DNA of 64,000 nucleotides, taken from the NCBI GenBank assembly GCA_026003495.1, contig BPHK01000001.1, positions 868,001 through 932,000 of the forward strand, written 5' to 3'. Within the stretch, counting starts at the first letter, position 1. Every line of letters starts with the position of its first letter. The position numbers and the translations under genes are program-made. Below are positions 1-7,737 of the stretch, piece after piece. Origin of the DNA: Candidatus Kapaibacterium sp. GTDB taxonomy: Bacteria; Bacteroidota; Ignavibacteria; Kapaibacteriales; NICIL-2. The notes beneath the pieces are model-generated. The model had not been told where the DNA came from and did no database searches. It saw nothing but the letters and a program-made list of their open reading frames with translations.

Positions 1-123
1 ATCAATCGTGACTGCTACGGCGATGGGTGGATCCTCAAAGTAGAGCTCGAAAGTCCTGCCGAACTCAATGAACTTATGGATGCAGCTGCATACCGGCGCC
101 ACATTGGCGCGCCCGCATCGTAG
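1..123 (+). CDS. gcvH: Glycine cleavage system H protein, C-terminal end (partial)
   Basis: The window opens inside an open frame of 40 codons that ends with TAG. The visible residues include NRDCYGDGWILKV, then SPAELNELMDAAAY, which match the conserved C-terminal part of GcvH (N-x-D-x-Y-G-x-G-W followed by a P-A-E-L-x-x-L-x-D-A-x-x-Y helix). GcvH carries the lipoyl-bound aminomethyl group between the P, T and L proteins of glycine cleavage. The lipoyl-lysine region lies before the window and cannot be checked. A dihydrolipoyl dehydrogenase (L protein) is present at 41355-42755. Confidence 0.85.
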   Translation: MNRDCYGDGWILKVELESPAELNELMDAAAYRRHIGAPAS

Positions 124-149
124 CAGTAACATCCAGGAGGGTACATCCA

Positions 150-566
150 ATGGGCTGGCTCGTTGAGTTTCATGGAGGTCTGCGCTGGATTGTCGCGCTT
201 GTACTGCTTGCGATCATCGTTGGTGCGATCGCTGGGATCGTAACGCGGCGGTGGCCCGGATGGATTCCTTGGGGGATTCGAAGCGCAGTGGTGCTAGTGA
301 CGCTTCAGTTTGTGGTAGGGCTTGTGCTCCTTATCAACGGTAGCATAGCAGCAGACTGGCAGATGCAATCGCTGCGCTTGCAGTACGAACATGCCGTAAC
401 GATGCTCCTTGCACTTGGAGCTGTGCACATGTTGCCTCGTGCGGCGCGTGCTGCTGAACCACGCGCACGCGGGCGGCGTGTCCTTCTCCTTGCATTGATT
501 GCTGCACTTCTTGTTGCCGTTGGAGTTATTCGCCTGCGGGGAGCAGCGTACTGGCTTCCCTTCTAA
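150..566 (+). CDS. Small four-helix membrane protein, cytochrome b-like
   Basis: A 138-residue hydrophobic protein with four predicted membrane helices at about residues 12-32, 43-64, 79-98 and 109-127. The start ATG follows a clear ribosome binding site (AGGAGG at 136-141). The N-terminal pattern H-x-x-x-R-W (H8, R12, W13) and further histidines H81 and H93 in the third helix resemble small four-helix proteins of Bacteroidota often labelled cytochrome b-like; heme binding is inference only. It lies 26 bases after gcvH. Its last codon overlaps the end of convergent dacB by four bases. No specific function can be assigned. Confidence 0.7.
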   Translation: MGWLVEFHGGLRWIVALVLLAIIVGAIAGIVTRRWPGWIPWGIRSAVVLVTLQFVVGLVLLINGSIAADWQMQSLRLQYEHAVTMLLALGAVHMLPRAARAAEPRARGRRVLLLALIAALLVAVGVIRLRGAAYWLPF

Positions 567-2101
567 CGCCGGCTAAAGGACGCTAACCGCATGCAGATGA
601 GGTCCTCGAGGTTGCGGGCGATGGACTCCGGTACAAGGAGATGGTTCGCCAGGATTGCCACGCAGAGGACCTCGCCATCCCGGGTAGTCACGTAGCCTGC
701 CAGTGCGGAAACGTTGTCAAGCGTACCAGTCTTTGCGGCGACGTTTTTTTCGGCGAGTGTGCCCACAAGACGAGTCCTGAGCGTTCCAGGTTCACCAGGG
801 CGGGCAAGCGATGCGGCAACGTCATTGCGCCAGGAGCTTCGCCAGAGCATCCACAGTAGACGTGCAACCAGCGATGGTGTAACAAGGTTCAGTCGCGAAA
901 GGCCGCTCCCATCGCTCATTGCAAGTTCATCGCTGGCTAACCCATTTCGCTGTAGCATCGAGCGGATGTAGTCCGCCCCAGCAGCAAAGCTACCAGCGCC
1001 ACTACTTTCTTTCCCAATGGTTTTCAGCAGCATTTCTGCACAGAGGTTGTGGCTGGTGCGGTTCATGACCGCAATGATGGTGCGCAGCGGTGGTGAGCTG
1101 TACTCTGCAAGTATCGGCAAGCGGCTGTACGAAATCGGCTCGCCCCATTCAGAAGCAGTGAGGACACTACCACGAAAGCGAATCTGATGTCGCTCTAGGG
1201 CATTGCGGAAAAGCATCCCAACGTAGAGTGCGGGATTATCCACCGGAACGTCCACTATCACTGGCTCGTCTGCACTACCGTCGGGAAGTGGCACAACACC
1301 CCGGAGTTCGAGAGCGTTTGAACCAAGCTCCCGTTGCACTGCGATCTCTGCTGGCTGGTCATGCGGAACGGTGAGTATCTCGGACGTTACGCGAATAGCA
1401 CCGTTGCCGTAGAGTAGCTCAATGGTGGCAGGCTGCCCGACTGCGCTCGCTGGGTGAATCACAATTCGTGCGCAGTTGTCAAACGCTGCCAGTGCCGATA
1501 CCGGCGGGGAATAGGGCTTGGCAAGGTCATCCCACATCCAGCCGGGGCCGTAGCGGATTGCATCGAAGTAGCAATCGTCAGCGATGATGTTCCCTTTGAT
1601 CGTAGTGATGCCCAGCGAATCAAGCCCGCGGATCCAGACGGCAAAGACGCTATCCGGATGCGAATTGAACGCTTCGCTCCACGTTGGGTCTCCACTCCCA
1701 CGAATGATGAGATTCCCTTCGAAATCGCCTCCTTGGCGGATGCGGCCGTCGAGGTAGATGCGAGTGGTAAAGCGAAACTCCGGTCCGAGCAGTTCCAATG
1801 CTGCTGCAGTGGTAAAAAGCTTCATCAGCGAGGCAGGCACGAACGCCTTGGTATCGTTCGAGCGGAAGAGGAATTCGCCTGTCTCTGTCGAAAGGACGCA
1901 CACACCGATGTATGCCGATGCTACGTCGCGATTTTTCAGGAGCGCTTCCAGGTCTGCTTGCAGTTCGCGGATCGGCGACCGTTGCACAACTGGCTCCCGA
2001 TGACGCACAGTGTCGGTGCGGCGTGGCGTTGGAGTCTGCTGTGCAATGAGGGAGCACAGGGCAAATGCGCTCAATGCGATGCCGTTTCGGATTACTGCCA
2101 T
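563..2101 (-). CDS. dacB: D-alanyl-D-alanine carboxypeptidase/endopeptidase (PBP4, peptidase S13)
   Basis: A 512-residue low-molecular-weight penicillin-binding protein that trims or cleaves D-Ala cross-links of peptidoglycan in the periplasm. An N-terminal signal peptide is visible (residues 1-20, hydrophobic, ending before QQTPTP). The three active-site motifs of family S13 are present: SLMK with the nucleophile Ser91 and Lys94, an SxN motif (SHN, in NRTSHNLCAEML) near residue 350, and KTG at 457-459. The conserved DGSGLSR stretch also matches the family. Its ATG lies inside the end of the upstream CMD gene (10-base overlap), so it is probably the last gene of the operon starting at the methyltransferase at 4123. 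Confidence 0.93.
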   Translation of the reverse strand: MAVIRNGIALSAFALCSLIAQQTPTPRRTDTVRHREPVVQRSPIRELQADLEALLKNRDVASAYIGVCVLSTETGEFLFRSNDTKAFVPASLMKLFTTAAALELLGPEFRFTTRIYLDGRIRQGGDFEGNLIIRGSGDPTWSEAFNSHPDSVFAVWIRGLDSLGITTIKGNIIADDCYFDAIRYGPGWMWDDLAKPYSPPVSALAAFDNCARIVIHPASAVGQPATIELLYGNGAIRVTSEILTVPHDQPAEIAVQRELGSNALELRGVVPLPDGSADEPVIVDVPVDNPALYVGMLFRNALERHQIRFRGSVLTASEWGEPISYSRLPILAEYSSPPLRTIIAVMNRTSHNLCAEMLLKTIGKESSGAGSFAAGADYIRSMLQRNGLASDELAMSDGSGLSRLNLVTPSLVARLLWMLWRSSWRNDVAASLARPGEPGTLRTRLVGTLAEKNVAAKTGTLDNVSALAGYVTTRDGEVLCVAILANHLLVPESIARNLEDLICMRLASFSRR

Positions 2102-2760
2102 ACCGACTCAAGCAAATGGTGCACGACCTCGATGTGATCAGCAGCGCGGGCACGCAGCGCTGCTGCAATGGTCAGGGTATCGCGTGCTTCATCCCGGCTG
2201 CCACCGAGCTGGGCATACGCGCGAAGGTGCGCCTGGAGCTGCCGTTCCCACCCACCAACGGCGAGTGCAGCAATAGCACAGCGCTCGCGCTCGATGATGT
2301 CAAGCGATGGACGCGAGAGCACTTTCCCATAACCCTCGATGATGACCCACTCAGCCAGTTCGTGCGAGAATTCCTCGATTTGTCCGAGCACACGCTTGGC
2401 GAATTCGCCGTAGACTAGCTCGAAGTGTCTTCTGCCGCGCTCGCGAAAATGCTCGATGTTGTACGGCTCGCCGTGCGGGCTGCAGAATCGAGCGCCGCGT
2501 GCACGTGCAACTTCGTGGGCGGTTCGAAGCCCTTCGATCGCTGCGGGAAAACCTGCGAAGAGATATGTCCCAAGCAGTGCTTCGTAGAGCTGCTCTCCAT
2601 CGCTACAACACTCAAAGTACGCGTGCACAACCTGGCGTAGAACGCTCAATTCGGCTGCTGCTTGGCTGGCAACGGCTGCGACGAGAAGTGCACCGGAGCG
2701 CTCCAACGCGCGGACGTTCGCGAGCGCGTGCTCGAGGCGAGTATGTTGTGTTAGCTCCAT
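2092..2760 (-). CDS. Carboxymuconolactone decarboxylase (CMD) family protein, two-domain
   Basis: A 222-residue protein with two CMD-like halves. The first holds YEALLGTYLFAGFPAAIEGL (residues about 59-78), a typical CMD helix pattern. The second holds ERCAIAALAVGG and QLQAHLRAYAQLG, with the His commonly conserved in gamma-carboxymuconolactone decarboxylases. The CxxC pair that gives AhpD its peroxidase activity is missing; only isolated cysteines (ECC in the first half, ERC in the second) are seen, so an antioxidant role should not be assumed. The start ATG overlaps the end of rdgB by ten bases and the stop overlaps the dacB start by ten, so it is translated within the operon. The substrate is unknown. 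Confidence 0.75.
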   Translation of the reverse strand: MELTQHTRLEHALANVRALERSGALLVAAVASQAAAELSVLRQVVHAYFECCSDGEQLYEALLGTYLFAGFPAAIEGLRTAHEVARARGARFCSPHGEPYNIEHFRERGRRHFELVYGEFAKRVLGQIEEFSHELAEWVIIEGYGKVLSRPSLDIIERERCAIAALAVGGWERQLQAHLRAYAQLGGSRDEARDTLTIAAALRARAADHIEVVHHLLESVWQ

Positions 2761-3347
2761 AGTGTGCGGAGGCGTTCGGCTAACTGTTCGAGTGCGCGGC
2801 GTCGGTGGGAGAGAGCGTGTTTTTCTTCGGGCTTCATTTCTGCAAATGTTCGATCGTAGCCATCGGGGATAAAGAGTGGATCATAACCAAAGCCGCCACT
2901 GCCGCGCGGTTCAGGTGCGATGGTGCCAGTACAGATACCTTCGGCGAAGATCGTCCGCAGACAATCACGATAGCAGAGCACTGTCCGAAAACGAGCACGC
3001 CGATCGCTGGCATGTGTGAGGCGCTCGAGCAAAAGCGCATTGTTTGCTTCCCACGATGCGTCGTCGCCCGCAAAGCGTGCGGTGCGTACGCCCGGCAGCC
3101 CACCGAGCGCCTCCACCTCGAGACCGGTGTCGTCGGCAATGGTGGGGAGAAGTGTGCGTTCTGCGACAGCTACTGCCTTCAAGTAGGCATTTTCTTCGAG
3201 CGTGTGACCTGGCTCTTCGACATGCCAGTCTGCACCGAGCAGATCGGTGGCAGTGAGAATCGTCAATGTGTCCTCGAAAAGGGAACGGAGGATGGATTCA
3301 AGCTCCTTGGCTTTGGCTGGGTTTGCTGATGCGAGCACAATCTTCAT
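2751..3347 (-). CDS. rdgB: XTP/dITP diphosphatase (HAM1/RdgB family)
   Basis: A 198-residue house-cleaning enzyme that hydrolyses non-canonical purine nucleotides (XTP, dITP, ITP) to the monophosphate and pyrophosphate, keeping them out of DNA and RNA. Family signatures are clear: the N-terminal substrate loop LASANPAKAKELE, the acidic metal and catalytic segment IADDTGLEVEALGG, the conserved SGGFGYDPLF, and the C-terminal SHRRRAL motif. Length is normal for the family. It overlaps the methyltransferase by four bases (ATGA, 3344-3347), which indicates coupled translation. Confidence 0.95.
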   Translation of the reverse strand: MKIVLASANPAKAKELESILRSLFEDTLTILTATDLLGADWHVEEPGHTLEENAYLKAVAVAERTLLPTIADDTGLEVEALGGLPGVRTARFAGDDASWEANNALLLERLTHASDRRARFRTVLCYRDCLRTIFAEGICTGTIAPEPRGSGGFGYDPLFIPDGYDRTFAEMKPEEKHALSHRRRALEQLAERLRTLWS

Positions 3348-4123
3348 GCCTGGCTGTGAAGGTGGTACATCACAATTCCTGCAGCAACTGCTGCGTTGAG
3401 CGAATCGAACGCACCGCTGCCCTCGATCGTGACGCGATCGTCGAGCCGCTCCTCGACGGATGGCGAAAGCCCGTGGGCTTCGCTGCCGATGACCAGGACA
3501 TGCGACACAGCAGGGGGAACGTACTGCCCGAGAGCGATTCCGTCGCGGGAAGTTGCACCAATGATGCGATGCGTGGAGCGAACGCGTTCGAACAACGTTT
3601 CGAGCGCAACTTCCACGATGCGAAGATGGAACAGTGCGCCCATCGTCGCGCGGACGAATTTGGGCTGGAAGCGATCAACACTCCCGGCACCAAGCGCGAT
3701 GGCTCTGTATCCAAACCAGAGTGCTGTTCGAACGATCGTGCCTGCATTTCCTGGATCGCTGATGCCGTCGAGCGCGATCCAGGAGCTGCCGTCGAGCATT
3801 TGTTCGACCCGGTAGTCAGGGTAGGCGACGACTGCCAGCAGACCTTGTGGCGTTTTGGTGTCTGCAAGACGAGCGAAATTGCTCTCGCTTACCGAAAAGC
3901 ATGGAACACCGCGCTGGAGGAATGCTTCGATGAGATCGGCATATTCTTGACCAGCGCGCTCGGTGCAGATCAGGAGGGGTACCTGGTATGTCGAGCCGAG
4001 CAGTTCGCGGACTGTGCGAATCCCCTCAGCCAGGAACAGCCGCTCCTCGTCGCGGTGGCGGCGATGGTGGAGACGCAAAAGCGATCGGAGACGTGCGTTG
4101 GACAGTGGTGGTAGCGTTTCCAT
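3344..4123 (-). CDS. TrmH/SpoU-family RNA 2'-O-methyltransferase
   Basis: A 259-residue SPOUT-class methyltransferase. The knot signatures are visible: ALDGISDPGNAGTIVRTA (motif 1), VIGSEAHGLSP (motif 2) and SLNAAVAAGIVMY (motif 3). The N-terminal part, with LFLAEGIRTVREL, is the substrate-binding domain seen in RlmB-like proteins, so the target is probably a ribose in 23S rRNA or a tRNA; the exact base cannot be told. A GTG at 4141 in frame is possible, but a perfect TAnnTTTG promoter box lies two bases upstream of it (4143-4150), so the ATG at 4123 is preferred. First gene of an operon with rdgB, the CMD gene and dacB. Confidence 0.9.
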   Translation of the reverse strand: METLPPLSNARLRSLLRLHHRRHRDEERLFLAEGIRTVRELLGSTYQVPLLICTERAGQEYADLIEAFLQRGVPCFSVSESNFARLADTKTPQGLLAVVAYPDYRVEQMLDGSSWIALDGISDPGNAGTIVRTALWFGYRAIALGAGSVDRFQPKFVRATMGALFHLRIVEVALETLFERVRSTHRIIGATSRDGIALGQYVPPAVSHVLVIGSEAHGLSPSVEERLDDRVTIEGSGAFDSLNAAVAAGIVMYHLHSQA

Positions 4124-4142
4124 TTTTGCAGCAAGATTCACA

Positions 4143-4150
4143 CAAAATTA
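4143..4150 (-). promoter_or_regulatory. Putative -7 promoter box (TAATTTTG) for the methyltransferase operon
   Basis: Reads TAATTTTG on the minus strand, a perfect fit to the Bacteroidota -7 consensus TAnnTTTG, 19 bases before the chosen ATG at 4123. It lies in the short divergent gap between this operon and the phosphorylase gene. Confidence 0.5.
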
Positions 4151-4166
4151 CTCGACCTTCAAAGCA

Positions 4167-5465
4167 ATGATACCAGCAGAGATCCTTCGTAAAAAGCGTG
4201 ATGGTGGCACACTCAGCGAGGAAGAACTCACAGCATTTATCAGCGGCCTTGTTACGGGAAGCATTACGCCACCGCAAGCGGCAGCATTCTTGATGGCAGC
4301 GTGCATCCGGGGGCTCGACCGAACCGAGACCGTCGCACTGACGACAGCAATGGCACGGAGCGGCCACAGGTATAACTGGGAGCACCTTGGGTATGCGGTG
4401 GATAAGCATTCCACCGGTGGAGTGGGCGATAAGATATCGCTGTTGGTTGCTCCGATTGCAGCAGCTGCGGGCGCGATCGTCCCGATGATGAGCGGACGTG
4501 GATTGGGCCATACGGGCGGAACCGTAGATAAACTCGAATCCATCGTTGGTTTCCGCGTCGTGCTCACCGATGAGGAAATCGAGCGCCAACTCCGCACCCT
4601 TGGTGTGGTCATGCTGGCGCAGAGCGAACGCCTTGCGCCCGCCGATCGCATCCTCTACGCGCTGCGAGATGAAACCGGTACAGTTGAGTCCATCGGCTTG
4701 ATCACTGCTTCGATCCTGAGCAAGAAGATAGCAGAAGGCGCGCGTGGATTGGCGTTGGATGTCAAGGTTGGGCGGGGTGCATTCCTGCAGCGCTCTTCCG
4801 ATGCCAGAGAGCTTGCGCTCTCGTTGCAAGAGGTTGCGCAAGGAGCAGGGCTCGATGTTCACATTGCACTGACCGATATGGATGATCCGCTGGGCTACGC
4901 CGTCGGCAATTGGGTCGAAGTAGTGGAGGCAGAGCGTGCGTTGGCTGATCCGCGGCAATGCCCGCCAGACATCGAGGAGCTGACGCTCCACCTTGCAGGT
5001 GCAATGCTCGAGTTGAGCGGCATTGCCGCTTCCCTTGCGGAAGGAATTGAGCATGCACGCCGTGTCTGGGCCTCTGGTCAAGCATGGGAGCGCTTCCACG
5101 CGATGATCGCCGCACAAGGTGGAGATTGGAAGTCCTCGCTCGAACGCTATCGCACTGCAGTGGCGCTTACCGTTGAAGGTTCACAGGAAGGATACGTGAC
5201 CGGTTTTCAAACCCGGCAGATTGGGCTTGTTGCGGTGCAGCTCGGTGTTGGCCGTCTCCGCTCAAGCGACACCGTTGATCCTGCAGCAGGCATCGTATTC
5301 CACGTCCGCCGAGGCGACAGAGTCGAGCCAGGCATGCCGCTTGCAACGCTCGCGGCGCAGGATGAACGCCGACTTTCTGCGTGTGCAGAGCAATTGCGCG
5401 CGACCATCGAGATCGAGAGCGCGCCACCACCGCCACGCCGCTCGGTTGTGGTCGAAACGTTCTAA
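4167..5465 (+). CDS. Pyrimidine-nucleoside/thymidine phosphorylase
   Basis: A 432-residue enzyme that splits thymidine or other pyrimidine nucleosides with phosphate, giving the base and (deoxy)ribose-1-phosphate for salvage. The family signature is unmistakable: KHSTGGVGDK followed by SGRGLGHTGGTVDKLE, and later KKIAEGARGLALDVKVG. The C-terminal glycine-rich biotinyl-like lobe (GYVTGFQTRQIG... VDPAAGIVFHVRRGDRVEPG) is complete and the length is that of the family. A much longer in-frame extension exists upstream, but similarity begins at MIPAEILRKKRDGG, so ATG 4167 is chosen. It is divergent to the methyltransferase operon and followed by a strong hairpin. Whether it is DeoA or Pdp cannot be decided by eye. 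Confidence 0.95.
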   Translation: MIPAEILRKKRDGGTLSEEELTAFISGLVTGSITPPQAAAFLMAACIRGLDRTETVALTTAMARSGHRYNWEHLGYAVDKHSTGGVGDKISLLVAPIAAAAGAIVPMMSGRGLGHTGGTVDKLESIVGFRVVLTDEEIERQLRTLGVVMLAQSERLAPADRILYALRDETGTVESIGLITASILSKKIAEGARGLALDVKVGRGAFLQRSSDARELALSLQEVAQGAGLDVHIALTDMDDPLGYAVGNWVEVVEAERALADPRQCPPDIEELTLHLAGAMLELSGIAASLAEGIEHARRVWASGQAWERFHAMIAAQGGDWKSSLERYRTAVALTVEGSQEGYVTGFQTRQIGLVAVQLGVGRLRSSDTVDPAAGIVFHVRRGDRVEPGMPLATLAAQDERRLSACAEQLRATIEIESAPPPPRRSVVVETF

Positions 5466-5471
5466 ACGAAC

Positions 5472-5500
5472 GCGCGACTCCACAAGGTGTGGAGTCGCGC
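5472..5500. terminator. Intergenic hairpin between convergent genes
   Basis: A perfect 13-base-pair stem (GCGCGACTCCACA paired with its complement) with a three-base loop, six bases after the phosphorylase stop and 33 bases before the end of the convergent TlpA-like gene. There is no good T-run on either side, so it may stop transcription weakly or act as an mRNA 3' end stabiliser for both genes. Confidence 0.7.
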
Positions 5501-5533
5501 TTGGGTAAAACGTTCAGCACACGTTGTGCGTTG

Positions 5534-6169
5534 TTACATCGCTTTTTTGACTGCGTCGGTAAAGTAGCTCTTTGTATTGGCGCCGATGATCGTTTGCTTG
5601 TGGTTACCTTGGCGATCGAAAATCAGTGTCGTCGGAATCGCGTTGATTGGTGCAATGATCGAATAGGCTTCGGCAATGCTTTTGGTGTGGAGTTGCGCGC
5701 CGGGTACGATGTTGATGTAGGTGATGCCTTTGTCGGTGGCAAATTTGGTCACTTTCGTTTTGGCGTCGGCGCCATCGTCGAGCGAAATGCCAACGACAAC
5801 GACGTCATTTGCCATTTCGCGCGAAAGTTCGACGATGTCGGGGATTTCTCTGCGACACGGAGGACACCACGTTGCCCAGAAGTTGAGAAACACGACTTTG
5901 CCTTTTGCGTAATCCGATAGTCGGACGACTTTCCCGCTGGCATCTTTCCACGTGATGTCAATCAAACGACCTGCCGTTGGCTTTGCGACGGCGACGGCCT
6001 CGACGATGTAGTCGGCAGGTCCTGCAGGAGCAGCAGGTGCTACCTGCGATGAAAATGACGATTGCTGTACCGTGGTGGTCGCAATCTGGCCGTGCATTCC
6101 GTTGGCAGCACGGTTGCAGGACATAATCCCCACCACCAGCAGGGCGAGTGCACTCGCGAGAGCATTCAT
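5534..6169 (-). CDS. TlpA-like periplasmic thioredoxin
   Basis: A 211-residue secreted or lipid-anchored thioredoxin-fold protein. A hydrophobic N-terminus ends in a possible lipobox (VGIMSC, Cys18). The redox site WCPPC lies in NFWATWCPPCRREIPD, and the cis-proline loop reads INAIPTTLIF. Such proteins reduce disulfides or serve cytochrome c maturation in the periplasm. The ATG at 6169 is chosen because it has a ribosome binding site (AAGGAG) and starts a plausible signal sequence; in-frame extension to 6292 lies inside the anti-sigma gene. Its start overlaps the end of the anti-sigma gene by four bases (ATGA), so it is the third gene of the sigma operon. Confidence 0.88.
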   Translation of the reverse strand: MNALASALALLVVGIMSCNRAANGMHGQIATTTVQQSSFSSQVAPAAPAGPADYIVEAVAVAKPTAGRLIDITWKDASGKVVRLSDYAKGKVVFLNFWATWCPPCRREIPDIVELSREMANDVVVVGISLDDGADAKTKVTKFATDKGITYINIVPGAQLHTKSIAEAYSIIAPINAIPTTLIFDRQGNHKQTIIGANTKSYFTDAVKKAM

Positions 6170-6936
6170 ATGGCTCCTTCGACAAAATATGTGGCTAAAA
6201 CATCTTTCGGGACGTTTGCGACGACCGAGCAGTACACCGATTGTACACGCCAGAACATCCACGTCGCGTGTGCGACGTTTTCTGCGTACCATTCGCCCGT
6301 CTCCGCGTGGTGCATCACCGAACGCGGTAGCGCTAAAATACCACGCTTGAAAAGTTCCTCCGGCGCCTGGTACATGTAGATGAGCGTGTCCCCTCGGCGA
6401 TAGACCAAGTGTGCGAGCTTGGTTCCGTTGTGTTCGGAAACAACGCCGCCGACGAGCTGTGCCCGTAGTGGGACGTTGACAAGGTTGTACGTAACACCTT
6501 GCGAGCGGAAGAACGCGACAAGCTCATCGAAGTTCTGTGATGCTTTCGCGACGCTGAGCTTCCCACTCATGATCAGCTGAAAGTTTTGGAGTGATTCCTC
6601 GCGGAAGTCGGTTGCCTTCGATCGCCACGGGGCGATGATGACTATCAGGATTGCAGCAGCTGCGGCGGCGACCCACCACCAGCGCCTGGTGAGGTTCCCG
6701 ATGACGTTCGCAGGCTGGCTGGTCTGCTGTCGGATACGCTCGAGCAGGGAAGCAGGTACTGCCTGTGGTTGCTGTGCAGCTGCGCGTTGGAGCCGCGCAC
6801 GTGTTGCCCGGAGCAGTGCTACGTAGAGTTCCACCCGTGGTTCAGCTTGCCGGAGCTGCTGGTAGCGTTCCAACTCTTGGTTGGAGGCGCGGCCATCGGC
6901 GATGGCGATGAGGAAATCGTTCTCGTGCATCTTCAT
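6166..6936 (-). CDS. Probable membrane anti-sigma factor
   Basis: A 256-residue protein with an N-terminal cytoplasmic part of about 85 residues, one membrane helix at about 87-103 (WWWVAAAAAAILIVII) and a periplasmic domain of about 150 residues. No zinc-binding HxxxCxxC motif of ZAS anti-sigma factors is present. The assignment rests on context: it overlaps the ECF sigma gene by four bases (ATGA) and has the one-helix layout of ECF anti-sigma factors. The periplasmic domain (with LAHLVYRRGDTLIYMYQ) may sense an envelope or redox signal, perhaps linked to the downstream TlpA protein; that link is inference. Confidence 0.7.
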   Translation of the reverse strand: MKMHENDFLIAIADGRASNQELERYQQLRQAEPRVELYVALLRATRARLQRAAAQQPQAVPASLLERIRQQTSQPANVIGNLTRRWWWVAAAAAAILIVIIAPWRSKATDFREESLQNFQLIMSGKLSVAKASQNFDELVAFFRSQGVTYNLVNVPLRAQLVGGVVSEHNGTKLAHLVYRRGDTLIYMYQAPEELFKRGILALPRSVMHHAETGEWYAENVAHATWMFWRVQSVYCSVVANVPKDVLATYFVEGAI

Positions 6937-7544
6937 TGGTCTGCTCCCTCTGATGGTGGCGTAATTCCGAAACGCTCACTTGCAGTAGTGGTGTCGTATC
7001 CGCGGCTGCGGGCATAGTCGAGGAGCTTCCGGGCCAATGCTGCGCGTGCTCGGTGCAAGCGCGATCGCACAGTACCGATAGGACAACCGAGCAGTTCTGC
7101 TGCTTCTTCGTAGCTCATTTCTTCGATGTCACAGAGAATAACAACGGTTCGGAACTCATCGGGCAGCGATTGCAGCGCCTCGAGGACTTGGTCATCGAGC
7201 AACTGGTCGAATTGGCTGGTGAAGGGATCGCTTTGGGGGACTTCGTCAGGACGAAGTGTTTCGTAGAACTCCTCGATCTCCTCGTAGGAGATAGTCTGGC
7301 CACTACGCTGCTCGCTACGGTATTTGTTGATGAATGTGTTCTTGCAAATCGTCATCAGCCAGGCTTTCGCGTTGGTGCCAGGGGTGAAGCTCTCGAGGAA
7401 ACGAAATGCCTTCAGGTACGTATCCTGCACCAAATCGTCAGCATCATCAGGATTACGGCAGAGCCGCAGTGCAAGCGTCCGCACAGCAGCCATGTGTGGC
7501 ACCATCTCCTGTTCGAACAGTCGGCGTCGGTCTGCATCGGTCAT
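6933..7544 (-). CDS. ECF-type RNA polymerase sigma factor
   Basis: A 203-residue sigma-70 family factor with only regions 2 and 4. Region 2 includes DADDLVQDTYLKAFRFL and NAKAWLMTICKNTFINKYR. Region 4 includes LPDEFRTVVILCDIEEMSY and the helix-turn-helix EAAELLGCPIGTVRSRLHRA. It directs transcription of a stress or envelope regulon, probably held by the anti-sigma factor encoded just downstream. In-frame coding extends to 7625, but a perfect TAnnTTTG box at 7578-7585 lies inside that extension, so ATG 7544 is preferred; neither start has a good ribosome binding site. Confidence 0.92.
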   Translation of the reverse strand: MTDADRRRLFEQEMVPHMAAVRTLALRLCRNPDDADDLVQDTYLKAFRFLESFTPGTNAKAWLMTICKNTFINKYRSEQRSGQTISYEEIEEFYETLRPDEVPQSDPFTSQFDQLLDDQVLEALQSLPDEFRTVVILCDIEEMSYEEAAELLGCPIGTVRSRLHRARAALARKLLDYARSRGYDTTTASERFGITPPSEGADQ

Positions 7545-7577
7545 TGCACCAGCAGTAGTCGGTGGAGTTGTCGTGGG

Positions 7578-7585
7578 CAAATATA
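7578..7585 (-). promoter_or_regulatory. Putative -7 promoter box (TATATTTG) for the sigma factor operon
   Basis: Reads TATATTTG on the minus strand, a perfect TAnnTTTG match, 33 bases upstream of the chosen sigma factor ATG at 7544. No clear -33 TTG was found at the usual distance. Confidence 0.45.
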
Positions 7586-7737
7586 CCCGCTTCTGCGGTA
7601 ACGCGAGCACCTGATTGGTTTGCATAGCAGCTGCTTCGAGCAGTAGTCAATCCACGATACGAACAGAAGCGTCGGCTGGAAAAGTTCCCCTGTGCACCAA
7701 TTTTGCCGGAGCTTCACCATCCCAGCAAGCATACCAA

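Noticed and set aside
4026-5117. 363-codon open frame antisense to the pyrimidine phosphorylase
   Set aside because: Cysteine- and arginine-rich shadow of a strongly conserved gene.
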